Source of the DNA: Providencia sp. PROV188
GTDB lineage: Bacteria > Pseudomonadota > Gammaproteobacteria > Enterobacterales > Enterobacteriaceae
Length of the DNA: 64,000 bases
Assembly: GCF_027595165.1 (NCBI RefSeq)
Contig: NZ_CP097291.1
Span: 1,674,001-1,738,000, forward strand
Reading direction: 5' to 3'
Shown piece by piece: positions 18,483 through 29,449 of this stretch. Position 1 is the stretch's first letter; every line of letters starts with the position of its first letter. The position numbers and the translations under genes were made by a program. A model generated the notes under the pieces. It had not been told where the DNA came from. It saw nothing but the letters and a program-made list of their open reading frames with translations, and made no database searches.

Positions 18483-18911
18483 ATGCTGAAAAAAATTGTA
18501 TTAACTTCATCACTTTTGTTTATCACAACCTCCTCGTTTGCATTTTCATTAGCTGAAAAAGAGAAGCACCAAAAATATGAAACGGAAATTTCCTCTCAAG
18601 TTACGACATTAAATAAAACCTGTGGGTCAGACATTAAAGCGAACTTTGACTGGGCAACGTTTTCAAAAGAGCAGCTCGAAACCATTGGTATCGATGGTTA
18701 TAGCAAAGAGATGCTCAAGGGAATAGCCAATGTCTGTGAACACTCTGAACTGGCAAAACAGTCAGTCAGTGAGAAAATCAAAAATATTAACTATTCCTAT
18801 ACCAAGCCTAGGGCGATTGAATTAAAAGATGGCACGCTATCGTTAGGAATGGATTTTGATTCGGCGAATGACGCAAAAGCAGTTGAAGAGTATTTAATGA
18901 ATAACTTATAG
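18483..18911 (+). CDS. Small secreted protein of unknown function
   Basis: I do not recognise this 142-residue protein. Residues 1-20 form a signal peptide (MLKKIVLTSSLLFITTSSFA) with no lipobox, so export to the periplasm is expected. The mature part is charged and probably helical. It holds two Cys residues, in NKTCGSD and NVCEHSE, that could form a disulfide. The ATG at 18483 has TTAAGGAAAAAATC upstream and is preferred over the ATG at 18462. It is monocistronic, bounded by the hairpin array upstream and a terminator downstream. Confidence 0.7.
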   Translation: MLKKIVLTSSLLFITTSSFAFSLAEKEKHQKYETEISSQVTTLNKTCGSDIKANFDWATFSKEQLETIGIDGYSKEMLKGIANVCEHSELAKQSVSEKIKNINYSYTKPRAIELKDGTLSLGMDFDSANDAKAVEEYLMNNL

Positions 18912-18936
18912 CCGTTATTTTTTGTGGCGCATAATA

Positions 18937-18975
18937 AAAACCCCCGTGAGTTTTCGATGAACTTTTGGGGGTTTT
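18937..18975. terminator. Bidirectional terminator between the secreted-protein gene and cmoB
   Basis: AAAACCCCC pairs with GGGGGTTTT; an inner AGTT/AACT extends the stem. A-run and T-run flanks let it act for both convergent genes. Confidence 0.8.
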
Positions 18976-19012
18976 GTCATGTAGGGCCGGTGAGAATTGC
19001 CGTCTTACAATA

Positions 19013-19983
19013 TTACGGTTTTTTCGCCACTAAAATCGCACGTAGAGGGGCAGGATACCCTTCGATGGTTTTGGATTGATCATTAGGGTCTAAAAATTCC
19101 GCTAACGAATCCGTTTGCATCCACTCAGTACGGCGCTGTTCGTCTAACGAAGTCACCGCTTGGTCAACAATGCGTACATCGACAAAACCGCATTTCTCTA
19201 ACCACACTTTGAGCATTTTGGCGGAAGGAATAAAGTAAACGTTGCGCATTTGTGCATAGCGATCGCCAGGGATCAGGCATTGGAATTCATCACCTTCAAT
19301 CACCAAACTTTCCAACACTAACTCACCTTCACTGACGAGTTGGTCTTTTAGTTGCCATAAATGGTCGAGTGGGGAGCGACGATGATACAGAACGCCCATC
19401 GAAAATACGGTATCAAAGGCTTTTAATGCAGGCAGTTGTTCAATACCTAATGGTAATAAATGTGCGCGTTGGTCATCACCTAACAGTTTTCTAACCGCTT
19501 CAAATTGGCATAAAAACAGTTCAGTAGGATCGATGCCGACAACAAACTCCGCTTCTTCGCCCAGCATACGCCACATGTGATAACCACTTCCGCAGCCCAC
19601 ATCTAACACATGACGACCTTTTAATGGGGAAATATGGGGCAGAACGCGCTCCCATTTCCAATCTGAACGCCATTCGGTATCGATATTGACGCCATAGAGA
19701 GAAAATGGACCTTTACGCCATGGTTTCAACTGCCCCAAAATATTGTTTAAACGGCGAGTTTCCCCTTCAGTTAATTCCGGATCGCGCGTTGCAGTGACAC
19801 TATTTTTAATATCCAAATGGGTTGGTGTCATGACAGGCAGGTTATCTAACATTTTCTCCCATGAAGAGAACCCACCGTGTAGGCCTTCTTTCTTCCATGC
19901 CGCCAGTTGAGCTGGCAGGGTTTCTAACCAATGGCTAAGAGGGCCAACGGCAATTTGTTGATAAAAACGACCGAAATCGATCA

Positions 19984-19984
<1 letters not shown>
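19013..19984 (-). CDS. cmoB: tRNA U34 carboxymethyltransferase CmoB
   Basis: This 323-residue protein has the E. coli CmoB length. It transfers a carboxymethyl group from carboxy-SAM to 5-hydroxyuridine at tRNA position 34, giving cmo5U, which broadens wobble decoding. The Rossmann methyltransferase motif [15 protein letters not shown] and the VGIDPTELF segment are visible. Its start codon overlaps the cmoA stop by one base (TAATG type), implying translational coupling. cmoA makes the carboxy-SAM cofactor. Confidence 0.96.
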
Positions 19985-20745
<761 letters not shown>

Positions 20746-20828
20746 TTAATTAGCAGAACAAAAGTAGTGGCGGATTGTAGCAGAAAGCCATATAACCTGA
20801 AAACCAATCCGCATAAAAGTAAGGAAAA

Positions 20829-21227
20829 CTAAAAAGAGAACGACACCATTTGTACCCAAGGTAGATAATAGGCATTGGCGATGATCATCAAGGCGAGAGC
20901 CAGATAAGTCCCCATCATTCCCATTCGACGCTGTGAATAGTCATGGTTTTTTAAACCGTAAGAGTGGAGCATGCGGCTTGCAATTAGCAGAATGCCGCAA
21001 ACATGGATCATCCATACTTTGGCGCCATTCATCTCCATTAACAGTAATAAAATTAATGAAATTGGAATGTATTCGATGGCATTGCCATGCACACGGATAG
21101 CGGTTTGCAATTCAGAAAACCCACCATCGCCAACAGACACACGGTACTGATTTCTTAGCTTTACGACATTGAGTGATAGTCTCAGTATCAATAAAGCCCC
21201 TAGTACAGCGTATAAAGAACTGACCAT
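20829..21227 (-). CDS. yecN: MAPEG-family membrane protein YecN
   Basis: This 132-residue protein has four hydrophobic helices, the MAPEG topology (membrane-associated proteins in eicosanoid and glutathione metabolism). FSELQTAIRVHGNAIEYIPI carries the conserved RxxxNxxE/H-type helix of the superfamily. E. coli YecN (131) lies next to cmoA in the same way. A glutathione-related activity is possible by family but not shown. Confidence 0.9.
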   Translation of the reverse strand: MVSSLYAVLGALLILRLSLNVVKLRNQYRVSVGDGGFSELQTAIRVHGNAIEYIPISLILLLLMEMNGAKVWMIHVCGILLIASRMLHSYGLKNHDYSQRRMGMMGTYLALALMIIANAYYLPWVQMVSFSF

Positions 21228-21332
21228 TTTTTACTCTACCTCTATGGAGATAAATTAAATTTTCTAAATTTTAAAACCTAATAGGTAAATCTACAAATAG
21301 AAATATATCGATTTTGATAATTCATTTTTGAA

Positions 21333-21737
21333 TTATTGAATAAGGTTATCCGCTTTAAGTTGCGCCAAGACAGCTATCGCGGTGATAGAGCAGCGGTCAG
21401 TATCATTGGAATCTAGCCACACTAGTTCAGCAATTTCAGCCGCGGGTTGAGGGATGCCGTCGTAATCGGCGTGGTAGCAACGAATACAAACCTGTGTGCC
21501 ATCCTGTTTGCCATCAGCTAACCCTGTGAATTCTCCGTAGAATCGGATGGATTCAGGGTGCAAGGTTAATGTGAGTTCCTCATCGATTTCGCGAGCAAGC
21601 GCCTGTTGGTCAGTTTCACCGTGCTCACGTTTCCCGCCAGGAATATAAAATAGGGTTTTATTATGGGAACGAACCATGGCAACTTTGCCATTCTGAATGG
21701 TAATTAAACCTAATTTATCAATGATTTTAGTGCTCAT
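21333..21737 (-). CDS. Nudix hydrolase of unknown substrate
   Basis: This 134-residue Nudix-family protein would hydrolyse a nucleoside diphosphate linked to another moiety. The Nudix box reads GKREHGETDQQALAREIDEE followed by LTL: the G-x5-E-x7-REIDEE core is intact, but the usual Gly after EE-x is replaced by Thr. The ATG at 21737 (MSTKIIDK) is preferred; the frame runs eleven residues further upstream but with no ribosome site. The substrate cannot be read from sequence. Confidence 0.85.
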   Translation of the reverse strand: MSTKIIDKLGLITIQNGKVAMVRSHNKTLFYIPGGKREHGETDQQALAREIDEELTLTLHPESIRFYGEFTGLADGKQDGTQVCIRCYHADYDGIPQPAAEIAELVWLDSNDTDRCSITAIAVLAQLKADNLIQ

Positions 21738-21809
21738 CTTTTGCCTTAACCTGTTGTAGCTTGCGGCCAATCATAGAAAAGAGCAGGTGGTTTTACACCT
21801 GCGTCGACA

Positions 21810-22148
21810 TTATTTTTTCTCGATAACTTTGACTAACTCATAACGAATGCTTGGGGCATCAGCGGGTGGGTTAGGCACATCAAATTGTTGAACCTCTAGT
21901 ATGTAGTTATAGCCAGGCTCATAGCTGAATCCTTGAATGGATGAGTAAAAATATTGCCAATCATCCGTTGGTTTTTCTTTAACTTTCATGCATTTCATAG
22001 GTGCAACGCCGACACAGTCAGCCAGAGAGGAGTCGATATAAAAGATTTTATTGTTGCTATTGGTGGGCTTCATCGTATTGGTATTATTTCCGTTTTGGCA
22101 TCCTGCAAGCAGAACAAGAAGGGATGATGCGAGTAGAATTTTTTTCAT
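21810..22148 (-). CDS. DUF4377-like lipoprotein
   Basis: This 112-residue protein starts with a lipoprotein signal ending in LLAGC, giving lipidation at Cys17, then a Thr/Asn-rich linker. The body holds CMKVKEKPTDDWQYFYSSI, FSYEPGYNYILEV and a C-terminal RYELVKVIEKK, a pattern I recognise from DUF4377 domains, which often accompany META/HslJ domains. Function is unknown. The ATG at 22148 has AGGAACC upstream; the longer frame to 22244 is not convincing. Confidence 0.72.
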   Translation of the reverse strand: MKKILLASSLLVLLAGCQNGNNTNTMKPTNSNNKIFYIDSSLADCVGVAPMKCMKVKEKPTDDWQYFYSSIQGFSYEPGYNYILEVQQFDVPNPPADAPSIRYELVKVIEKK

Positions 22149-22499
22149 AAAGGTTCCTCTAGTTTCAGGCAAAAGTGTCTGAATATGAGTAATTATAGCA
22201 AAATGAGACGGGTAATTATTCCCAAAAAAATTATGATCTAACAAACAATCAAATTTTAATTCTCAATTGGGTGTGTGATTTTTTTAGATTCGTTGGGATC
22301 GTTTTAATAGATAAGAACCATTTTTATTGATTAGAGATGGTTTTTTTGTATCAATTTCGCAGTTAAGCTGTATAGCAAACTGTTTGTCTAACAGAATTTC
22401 CTATATAATGTCTGCCTTTTTTGACATTCTGAATTTTCAGCTAAATGCCAAATTCCCGCAGCAAGCAAAAGCACAACAAGCTGAGTAAAAGGATAGAGT
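22149..22499. promoter_or_regulatory. aspS upstream region with a likely -10 element
   Basis: The gap between the divergent lipoprotein gene and aspS has no gene. TATAAT at 22404-22409 in CTATATAATG is a good -10 hexamer about 90 bases before aspS; a partial -35 (TTTGTC) lies slightly too close to be convincing. Confidence 0.4.
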
Positions 22500-24269
22500 A
22501 TGCGTACTAATTATTGTGGGCAATTAAATATCGCTCATGAAGGCCAGAAGGTCACTCTTTGTGGATGGGTAAACCGCCGTCGTGACTTAGGTGGTTTGAT
22601 TTTTATCGATATGCGTGATCGTGAAGGTATCGTTCAAGTTTTCTTCGATCCAGAGCGTAAAGACATATTTGAAAAAGCGTCAGAACTGCGTAACGAGTTC
22701 TGCATCCAAATCACAGGTACAGTACGTGCGCGCCCAGATAGCCAGAAAAACAAAGACATGGCTACGGGTGAAATTGAAATCTTTGCTGAAGGCTTGGAAG
22801 TCTTCAACAAATCTGAACCTCTGCCATTAGACAGCAACCAAACCAACACAGAAGAGCGTCGTTTAAAATACCGCTATTTAGATTTACGCCGTCCGGAGAT
22901 GTCAGATCGTCTGCGTACTCGTGCGAAAATCACCAGCTTTGTTCGTAACTTTATGGACAAAGAAGGCTTTATGGACGTTGAAACGCCAATGCTAACCAAA
23001 GCGACGCCAGAAGGGGCGCGTGACTACTTAGTACCAAGCCGTGTTCATAAAGGCAAATTCTACGCATTGCCACAATCCCCTCAGCTGTTCAAACAGCTGC
23101 TGATGATGTCTGGCTTCGATCGTTACTATCAAATCGTAAAATGCTTCCGTGATGAAGATTTACGTGCTGACCGTCAACCTGAATTTACCCAAATCGATGT
23201 GGAAACCTCGTTCATGAGCGCGGAGCAAGTTCGCGAAGTGATGGAGCGTATGATCCGCAACCTGTGGCTTGATGTGAAAGGCGTTGATTTAGGCGATTTC
23301 CCAATCATGACCTTCGCAGAAGCGATGCGTCGCTACGGTTCAGATAAACCAGACCTGCGTAACCCAATGGAACTGGTTGATGTTGCTGATATCGTTAAAG
23401 ATGTTGAATTCGCAGTATTTGCAGGTCCAGCAAATGACCCTAAAGGCCGTGTTGCAGCCCTGAAAGTGCCAGGTGGCGCAGCAATGACCCGTAAACAAAT
23501 TGACGAATACGGCAATTTCGTGGGCATTTATGGTGCGAAAGGCTTAGCGTGGATGAAAATCAACGAACGCGCGAAAGGCTTAGAAGGCATTCAAAGCCCA
23601 GTTGCGAAGTTCCTAAGCTTAGAAATTATCGAGCAAATTATTGAACGTACTGGCGCTGCCGATGGCGACATTATCCTGTTTGGTGCGGGTGCGAAAAATG
23701 TGGTGACTGACTCCATGGGCGCATTACGCCTGAAAGTGGGTCGTGACTTCGAGCTGACTAACTTAAATAGCTGGCAGCCACTGTGGGTTATCGACTTCCC
23801 TATGTTTGAAGAAAATGGCGAAGGCGGCTTAACCGCGATGCACCACCCATTCACTTCACCAAAAGATTTTACTCCGGAAGATCTGGCGAAAAACCCTGAA
23901 GATGCCGTTGCGAATGCCTACGATATGGTTATCAATGGTTACGAAGTGGGTGGCGGTTCTGTCCGTATTCACCGCAGCGAAATGCAACAAACCGTGTTCG
24001 GTATTTTAGGTATCAATGAAGAAGAACAACGTGAAAAGTTCGGCTTCCTGTTAGATGCACTGAAATACGGTACGCCACCACATGCAGGTTTGGCATTTGG
24101 TTTAGACCGCTTAGTGATGCTGTTAACTGGAACTGATAACATCCGTGATGTTATTGCCTTCCCGAAAACGACCGCAGCGGCGTGTTTAATGACCAATGCG
24201 CCAAGTCATGCAAACCCTGATTCGCTGACTGAGTTAGCGATTGCAGTTGTGGCGAAAGAAGAAGAGTAA
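22500..24269 (+). CDS. aspS: Aspartyl-tRNA synthetase
   Basis: This 589-residue class IIb synthetase matches E. coli AspS (590). An N-terminal OB-fold anticodon-binding domain ([16 protein letters not shown]) is followed by the class II core: [19 protein letters not shown] (motif 1), [16 protein letters not shown] (motif 2) and [13 protein letters not shown] (motif 3), with a bacterial GAD insertion domain in between. It starts an operon: the nudB ATG overlaps its stop, and yebC follows. Confidence 0.97.
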   Translation: MRTNYCGQLNIAHEGQKVTLCGWVNRRRDLGGLIFIDMRDREGIVQVFFDPERKDIFEKASELRNEFCIQITGTVRARPDSQKNKDMATGEIEIFAEGLEVFNKSEPLPLDSNQTNTEERRLKYRYLDLRRPEMSDRLRTRAKITSFVRNFMDKEGFMDVETPMLTKATPEGARDYLVPSRVHKGKFYALPQSPQLFKQLLMMSGFDRYYQIVKCFRDEDLRADRQPEFTQIDVETSFMSAEQVREVMERMIRNLWLDVKGVDLGDFPIMTFAEAMRRYGSDKPDLRNPMELVDVADIVKDVEFAVFAGPANDPKGRVAALKVPGGAAMTRKQIDEYGNFVGIYGAKGLAWMKINERAKGLEGIQSPVAKFLSLEIIEQIIERTGAADGDIILFGAGAKNVVTDSMGALRLKVGRDFELTNLNSWQPLWVIDFPMFEENGEGGLTAMHHPFTSPKDFTPEDLAKNPEDAVANAYDMVINGYEVGGGSVRIHRSEMQQTVFGILGINEEEQREKFGFLLDALKYGTPPHAGLAFGLDRLVMLLTGTDNIRDVIAFPKTTAAACLMTNAPSHANPDSLTELAIAVVAKEEE

Positions 24270-24703
24270 TGAAAAGTTATAAGCGCCCAGAATCGGTATT
24301 AGTCATTATGGTGGCTGAAAACACGGGCAGGGTGCTTATGATGCGGCGTAAAGATGATCCAGACTTCTGGCAATCAGTGACCGGAAGTTTGGAACTTCAT
24401 GAAAACAGTGCTGCGGATGCAGCGCTTCGCGAAATCAAAGAAGAGACGGGGTTTAACCCGCAACCAAGTCAGTTACATGATTTGTCGAAAAGTATCATCT
24501 TTGAAATTTTCCCGCATTTCAGGCATCGTTATGCACCGGATGTAACCCACTGTAAAGAACATTGGTTTAAATTGGTGCTAAGTGATGAACAAACGCCATT
24601 ACTGACTGAACACACAGAATTTTGTTGGCTTGAACCGCAACAGGCGGCAAAGCTGACAAAATCGTGGAGCAACAGCCAGGCTATTTTAGAATTTGCTGTT
24701 TAA
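24269..24703 (+). CDS. nudB: Dihydroneopterin triphosphate diphosphatase
   Basis: This 144-residue Nudix protein corresponds to NudB, which removes pyrophosphate from dihydroneopterin triphosphate early in folate synthesis. The Nudix box GSLELHENSAADAALREIKEE plus TGF is complete. The start overlaps the aspS stop by one base (TAATG). The aspS-nudB-yebC-ruvC order is conserved in E. coli. Confidence 0.94.
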   Translation: MKSYKRPESVLVIMVAENTGRVLMMRRKDDPDFWQSVTGSLELHENSAADAALREIKEETGFNPQPSQLHDLSKSIIFEIFPHFRHRYAPDVTHCKEHWFKLVLSDEQTPLLTEHTEFCWLEPQQAAKLTKSWSNSQAILEFAV

Positions 24704-24733
24704 TTATTTTATTGACGTTTTTGGAGATATTTC

Positions 24734-25477
24734 ATGGCAGGTCATAGTAAATGGGCCAACACCAAACACCGTAAAGCGGCGCAAGACGCAAAACGCGGTA
24801 AGATTTTCACTAAAATTATTCGTGAGCTGGTCACTGCAGCGCGTTTAGGCGGCGGCGATGTCGCAACTAACCCACGTTTGCGTGCTGCTGTGGATAAAGC
24901 ATTATCAAACAACATGACTCGCGACACATTAAACCGTGCGATTGCACGTGGTGTGGGTAATGATGATAACGATAATATGGAAACCATCATTTATGAAGGT
25001 TACGGTCCTGGCGGCACAGCGGTTATGGTTGAATGTCTAAGTGACAACCGTAACCGTACCGTCTCTGAAGTTCGCCACGCGTTTACGAAAACGGGCGGTA
25101 ACTTAGGGACTGATGGTTCTGTATCTTATCTGTTCACCAAACGTGGCGTGATCACTTACGCACCGGGCGTGGACGAAGATGCTCTGATGGAAGCTGCATT
25201 GGAAGCGGGTGCCGACGACGTTGAAACTTACGATGATGGCGCGATTGACGTTTACACTACACCAGAAACGTTTGGTGAAGTGAAAGATGCGCTGGATGCC
25301 GCTGGTTTTACTAGCGAAAACGCTGAAGTTTCTATGGTTCCATCCACTAAAGCCGAACTTGATGTTGAAACTGCCCCTAAATTACTGCGTCTGATTGATA
25401 TGTTAGAAGATTCAGACGACGTACAGGAAGTTTATCATAACGGTGATATCTCTGATGAAGTTGCTGAGCAACTGTAA
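24734..25477 (+). CDS. yebC: YebC/PmpR family protein
   Basis: This 247-residue protein matches the conserved YebC family (E. coli 246). The N-terminus [20 protein letters not shown] is diagnostic. Members were annotated as transcriptional regulators; more recent work links the family to translation of difficult proline-rich stretches. The ATG at 24734 follows TTGGAGATATTTC. A GC-rich hairpin 18 bases after the stop probably limits read-through to ruvC. Confidence 0.95.
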   Translation: MAGHSKWANTKHRKAAQDAKRGKIFTKIIRELVTAARLGGGDVATNPRLRAAVDKALSNNMTRDTLNRAIARGVGNDDNDNMETIIYEGYGPGGTAVMVECLSDNRNRTVSEVRHAFTKTGGNLGTDGSVSYLFTKRGVITYAPGVDEDALMEAALEAGADDVETYDDGAIDVYTTPETFGEVKDALDAAGFTSENAEVSMVPSTKAELDVETAPKLLRLIDMLEDSDDVQEVYHNGDISDEVAEQL

Positions 25478-25494
25478 TTAAGACGATGTCTGCG

Positions 25495-25530
25495 TAGAGA
25501 AAGCGGGCTGTGTCCAGCCTGTTTTCTCTA
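25495..25530 (+). terminator. Hairpin after yebC
   Basis: AGAGAAAGCGGGCTG pairs with CAGCCTGTTTTCTCT, allowing G-T pairs. No T-run follows, so termination is likely incomplete. Confidence 0.45.
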
Positions 25531-25702
25531 ACGCCTCTCCCATCTTCACCTTCTCTTTTATTTGCTATATTTATGATGGTAGGAATGCTACTTACACTGA
25601 AATTCCGGTGGAAACGGTGATATTTCCTTGTTGCCATTGTGGCTGTCATTAGATGGGAATAAGATGATATGAAAATTAATAAAGGGCAACTATAGGTTTT
25701 AT

Positions 25703-26224
25703 ATGGCGATTATTCTAGGTATCGACCCTGGCTCACGGATCACAGGATACGGTGTTATTCGCCAACAAGGTAGGCAACTACTCTATCTTGGAAGTGGGTG
25801 TATTCGTACTCAAGTTGATGATTTACCAAGCCGTCTGCAGCGTATTTATGCGGGAGTCTCGGAAATTATCACCCAGTACCAACCTGATGTTTTATCTATC
25901 GAACAAGTGTTTATGGCGAAGAATGCGGACTCGGCTCTGAAACTGGGGCAAGCGCGTGGTGTGGCGATTGTCGCGGCAGCAAACCAAAATATTCCCGTTT
26001 TTGAATATGCGGCTCGCCAAGTCAAGCAAACTGTTGTGGGAACGGGAGCTGCAGAAAAAAGCCAAGTTCAACATATGGTGAAATCTATCCTAAAATTATC
26101 GGCTAGCCCCCAAGCGGATGCTGCGGATGCGCTGGCGATTGCCATCACACATTGCCATTTTAATCAAAACCTGCTGAAAGTCGGCGATCCGCGTTTAGTG
26201 TTGACCCGTGGAAGATTAAGATGA
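25703..26224 (+). CDS. ruvC: Holliday junction endonuclease RuvC
   Basis: This 173-residue resolvase has the E. coli length. It cuts Holliday junctions as a dimer working with RuvAB. The N-terminal [16 protein letters not shown] carries the first catalytic Asp, [10 protein letters not shown] the Glu, and [13 protein letters not shown] the C-terminal Asp pair. It precedes ruvAB but is separated by a LexA box; the yebB gene found between ruvC and ruvA in E. coli is absent. Confidence 0.96.
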   Translation: MAIILGIDPGSRITGYGVIRQQGRQLLYLGSGCIRTQVDDLPSRLQRIYAGVSEIITQYQPDVLSIEQVFMAKNADSALKLGQARGVAIVAAANQNIPVFEYAARQVKQTVVGTGAAEKSQVQHMVKSILKLSASPQADAADALAIAITHCHFNQNLLKVGDPRLVLTRGRLR

Positions 26225-26225
26225 A

Positions 26226-26245
26226 GACTGGATATGCATCCAGCA
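26226..26245. promoter_or_regulatory. LexA (SOS) box of ruvAB
   Basis: CTGGATATGCATCCAG is a perfect 16-base palindrome that closely resembles the E. coli ruvA SOS box (CTGGATATCTATCCAG), and it is followed by the same CATTTTTT. It overlaps the region just after the ruvC stop, so ruvAB is probably induced by DNA damage independently of ruvC. Confidence 0.88.
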
Positions 26246-26308
26246 TTTTTTGTGGTATAAACAGCAGAGTCAAAATTTAAAACGCTAATCAAATTTAAGG
26301 GGTTCAGT

Positions 26309-26926
26309 GTGATAGGTCGTTTACGTGGCATCGTATTAGAAAAGCAACCACCCATTGTGTTACTTGAGCTACAAGGTGTTGGCTATGAAGTTCATATGCC
26401 AATGACTTGTTTCTATGAATTACCTGAAATTGGTCAAGAAGCGATTGTTTTCACCCACTTTGTTGTGCGAGAAGACGCTCAATTACTGTATGGTTTCAAT
26501 GACAAACAAGAGCGTGCTCTATTTAAAGAGCTGATTAAAGTCAATGGCGTGGGTCCTAAACTGGCACTCGCAATTTTATCTGGCATGTCGGCTCAACAAT
26601 TTGTGTCTGCCATCGAGCAAGAAGCGATTTCCTCTTTGGTGAAATTGCCAGGTATTGGTAAGAAAACTGCCGAGCGTTTAGTGGTCGAAATGAAAGACCG
26701 TTTCAAAGGCTTGAATGGGGATCTTTTCAACCCAGTGAGCGATATTAATTTACCAAGCGTGAAGAGCCAAGGACCAAGCCAAGCAGATATCGAAGCCGAA
26801 GCTGCTGCTGCCTTGATTGCTTTGGGATATAAGCCGCAAGAAGCCAGCCGTATGGTGAGTAAAGTCGCGAAACCTGATAGCGATTCTGAAACCCTGATCC
26901 GTGATGCCTTACGCGCAGCACTTTAA
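26309..26926 (+). CDS. ruvA: Holliday junction branch-migration subunit RuvA
   Basis: This 205-residue protein begins at GTG (26309) behind AAGGGGTTCA. RuvA binds four-way junctions and loads RuvB. It has the N-terminal OB fold ([15 protein letters not shown]), two helix-hairpin-helix motifs ([13 protein letters not shown] and [13 protein letters not shown]) and a C-terminal RuvB-binding domain after a flexible linker. The gap to ruvB is 16 bases. Confidence 0.96.
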   Translation: MIGRLRGIVLEKQPPIVLLELQGVGYEVHMPMTCFYELPEIGQEAIVFTHFVVREDAQLLYGFNDKQERALFKELIKVNGVGPKLALAILSGMSAQQFVSAIEQEAISSLVKLPGIGKKTAERLVVEMKDRFKGLNGDLFNPVSDINLPSVKSQGPSQADIEAEAAAALIALGYKPQEASRMVSKVAKPDSDSETLIRDALRAAL

Positions 26927-26942
26927 TTGAGAGATTATTACG

Positions 26943-27953
26943 ATGATTGAAGCTGATCGCCTAATTACCGCTGAAGTGCTGCATTCTGAAGAAGAAGCCA
27001 TTGATCGCGCGATCCGCCCTAAATTACTGGATGAGTATATTGGGCAACCGCAAGTTAAGCATCAAATGGAAATATTTATTCAGGCAGCCAAAATGCGGGG
27101 GGATGCGCTTGATCATCTGTTAATTTTTGGACCACCAGGGTTAGGAAAAACCACATTAGCGGGTATTGTCGCCAACGAACTTGGGGTTAATTTACGGACA
27201 ACCTCAGGGCCTGTCCTAGAAAAGGCAGGGGATTTGGCAGCGATGCTGACTAACCTTGAGCCTCATGATGTCCTGTTTATTGATGAAATCCATCGCCTTT
27301 CACCCGTAGTCGAAGAGATTTTGTATCCTGCCATGGAAGACTATCAATTAGATATTATGATTGGTGAAGGTCCTGCGGCACGTTCCATCAAAATCGATTT
27401 ACCGCCATTCACGTTAATTGGCGCCACTACGCGGGCTGGCTCTTTAACGTCGCCACTGCGTGACCGCTTTGGGATCGTACAGCGCTTAGAATTTTACCAA
27501 GTTGATGATTTGCAACATATCGTGAAGCGTAGCGCTCAGTATATGGGGCTGGATATCACCGAAGAAGGGGCATTGCAGGTCGCGATGCGTTCACGAGGAA
27601 CACCACGGATCACTAACCGTTTATTACGCCGTGTGCGTGACTTTGCCCAAGTAAAAGGCAATGGCAGTATTGATGAGTTGATTGCGAGCCAAGCGCTGGA
27701 TATGTTGAATGTGGATGCGGCGGGTTTTGACTATCTTGACCGTAAACTGCTGGTGGCAATCATCGATAAGTTTATGGGCGGACCAGTGGGGGTTGATAAC
27801 CTTGCCGCTGCGATTGGAGAAGAGCGCGAGACCATCGAAGATGTGCTCGAACCTTATCTTATCCAGCAAGGGTTTATTCAGCGAACACCAAGAGGGCGTA
27901 TGGCAACAGCCCATGCTTATTCTCATTTCGGGTTAACGCCGAAAGAAGTCTAG
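26943..27953 (+). CDS. ruvB: Holliday junction ATPase RuvB
   Basis: This 336-residue AAA+ motor drives branch migration with RuvA. Walker [10 protein letters not shown], Walker [10 protein letters not shown], sensor 1 GATTRAG and the arginine-finger region SPLRDRFG are all present, followed by the C-terminal winged helix with TPRGR. It ends the ruvAB operon; a strong terminator follows about 70 bases on. Confidence 0.97.
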   Translation: MIEADRLITAEVLHSEEEAIDRAIRPKLLDEYIGQPQVKHQMEIFIQAAKMRGDALDHLLIFGPPGLGKTTLAGIVANELGVNLRTTSGPVLEKAGDLAAMLTNLEPHDVLFIDEIHRLSPVVEEILYPAMEDYQLDIMIGEGPAARSIKIDLPPFTLIGATTRAGSLTSPLRDRFGIVQRLEFYQVDDLQHIVKRSAQYMGLDITEEGALQVAMRSRGTPRITNRLLRRVRDFAQVKGNGSIDELIASQALDMLNVDAAGFDYLDRKLLVAIIDKFMGGPVGVDNLAAAIGEERETIEDVLEPYLIQQGFIQRTPRGRMATAHAYSHFGLTPKEV

Positions 27954-27979
27954 ATTTTAAACGCTTGATTGATATATAG

Positions 27980-28010
27980 ATACGTATGATTTAAATAATA
28001 TCATACGTAT
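27980..28010. other. Perfect inverted repeat after ruvB
   Basis: ATACGTATGAT pairs with ATCATACGTAT (11 bp) around TTAAATAAT. It is AT-rich and lies just ahead of a canonical terminator, so it may be an extra mRNA 3' structure or a protein-binding dyad. Confidence 0.4.
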
Positions 28011-28023
28011 TTCAAATGAAATG

Positions 28024-28060
28024 AACCCAGTAATTTAGCCACAATTACTGGGTTTTTTTG
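28024..28060 (+). terminator. Intrinsic terminator of ruvAB
   Basis: AACCCAGTAATT pairs perfectly with AATTACTGGGTT around TAGCCAC, followed by seven or more T. Confidence 0.92.
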
Positions 28061-28153
28061 TATCTATATTTTACTAAATTGAGAAATTATCATTATTTAG
28101 TCCACGAAATGGTATTGAGAATATATGCAGTGAGTTTTAAAAATACAGACATT

Positions 28154-28172
28154 GATAATGATTTTTATTATC
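28154..28172 (+). promoter_or_regulatory. Fur box upstream of small lipoprotein gene
   Basis: GATAATGATTTTTATTATC matches 16 of 19 positions of the Fur consensus GATAATGATAATCATTATC. It ends 35 bases before the ATG at 28208, in promoter position, and predicts iron repression of that gene. Confidence 0.7.
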
Positions 28173-28207
28173 ATATGGTGTCTTTTCGACTATTAGGATA
28201 GTCCCAC

Positions 28208-28567
28208 ATGAATAAAGCTTCTTGCACATTTGCGCTCACAGTACTTTTATTTGCAACTGTTGTTTCTGGTTGCACAAAAAACACCAAAGCTATCACCAAT
28301 AAGGAAACTATTGAAAGTTGTTCTCGGTATTTACCTGAAGGATCAACATATTGGGTGAGTATCGAGGGTGAAATTGACTTAAATAAGAAATTTCATGGGG
28401 ATTTAAACGTGAATGTTCCAAAAGATAAATTAAATGATCCAAAATACTCAGATGAAGGATTTAAACTAAAAGTTAATCAATTTATGGATTGTGTCGGTGG
28501 ATTTATAAACGATAGTGTCGGTGATGTAGAAATCCCCGTGAATAACGATAAAAAGAATGCTGAATAA
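28208..28567 (+). CDS. Small lipoprotein of unknown function, probably Fur-controlled
   Basis: I do not recognise this 119-residue protein. The signal sequence ends in the lipobox VSGC, with lipidation at Cys22. The mature part has two further Cys (ESCSRYLP and MDCVGG) and the segment WVSIEGEIDLNKKFHGDLNVNVP, suggesting a small beta-rich periplasmic domain. The ATG at 28208 follows AGGATAGTCCCAC. It is monocistronic, between the ruvB terminator and its own, and next to the znu zinc-uptake genes. With the Fur box it may respond to iron; function unknown. Confidence 0.75.
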   Translation: MNKASCTFALTVLLFATVVSGCTKNTKAITNKETIESCSRYLPEGSTYWVSIEGEIDLNKKFHGDLNVNVPKDKLNDPKYSDEGFKLKVNQFMDCVGGFINDSVGDVEIPVNNDKKNAE

Positions 28568-28589
28568 TTCGTATTATTGAATTTTATTA

Positions 28590-28612
28590 GAACCCGCATA
28601 AAGCGGGTTTTC
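28590..28612 (+). terminator. Intrinsic terminator of the small lipoprotein gene
   Basis: AACCCGC pairs with GCGGGTT around ATAAA and is followed by TTTCT. Confidence 0.75.
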
Positions 28613-28663
28613 TATAGGTTTTTTATCCAGATACGGTTTTATTCAGGCATTCTTTTTATACAA

Positions 28664-29449
28664 CTAGTTTTTCGTTTTTACGCACAAACTTAGAATAAAT
28701 AAAATGGCAGAAGTTAGTACCACGGACGGGCCAGCCGGAGTGTCATAAAATGCGGATAGGGTTAATCCGCCAGTCACGGAAACCATGCCAATACCAATGG
28801 CGGTGAGCGCCATTTGTTCTGGCGTTTTTGCAAAACGTCGAGCGGTAGCAGCGGGGATGATCAGTAAAGAGGTAATGATTAGCGCACCAACAAATTTCAT
28901 TGCGATCCCGATGGTTAACGCCGTGACCATCATCAACAATAAGCGAGAGCGTTGGAGATTAATTCCATCCACAAAAGCCAGCTCTGAGCTAACTGTCATC
29001 GATAAAAGCGCCCGCCATCGATAAAAAAGCAACCCGCAAACGACAACTACACCGATTAGAATCGTTATAATGTCTTCATATGTTACGGATAACAAATCAC
29101 CAAATAGATAAGCCATCAGATCGACGCGGACACTCGCCATTAGGCTGACGACAACAAGGCCTAAAGATAGAGAGCTGTGAGCCATAATGCCGAGTAATGT
29201 ATCGACGGCGAGTTGAGGACGTTTTTCCAGCCACACAAGGATCAGAGCCAATAATAACGTCACGGCGATCACGGCGTAAAAGGGATTAATGTTTAACAGC
29301 AAACCGAAGGCAACACCTAGCAAAGATGCGTGGGCGAGGGTGTCCCCAAAATAGGACATGCGGCGCCAAACCACAAAGGAACCTAAGGGACCGGCAGCAA
29401 TCGCGAGTAACATACCTGCAATCCAACCAGGTAACAGTAACTCAATCAT
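28664..29449 (-). CDS. znuB: Zinc ABC transporter permease ZnuB
   Basis: This 261-residue permease of the ABC-3 (metal) family has seven to eight hydrophobic helices and matches E. coli ZnuB (261). It forms the membrane channel of the ZnuABC high-affinity zinc importer. The [19 protein letters not shown] segment is the family signature. Its start overlaps the znuC stop by eight bases, implying translational coupling. Confidence 0.95.
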   Translation of the reverse strand: MIELLLPGWIAGMLLAIAAGPLGSFVVWRRMSYFGDTLAHASLLGVAFGLLLNINPFYAVIAVTLLLALILVWLEKRPQLAVDTLLGIMAHSSLSLGLVVVSLMASVRVDLMAYLFGDLLSVTYEDIITILIGVVVVCGLLFYRWRALLSMTVSSELAFVDGINLQRSRLLLMMVTALTIGIAMKFVGALIITSLLIIPAATARRFAKTPEQMALTAIGIGMVSVTGGLTLSAFYDTPAGPSVVLTSAILFILSLCVKTKN

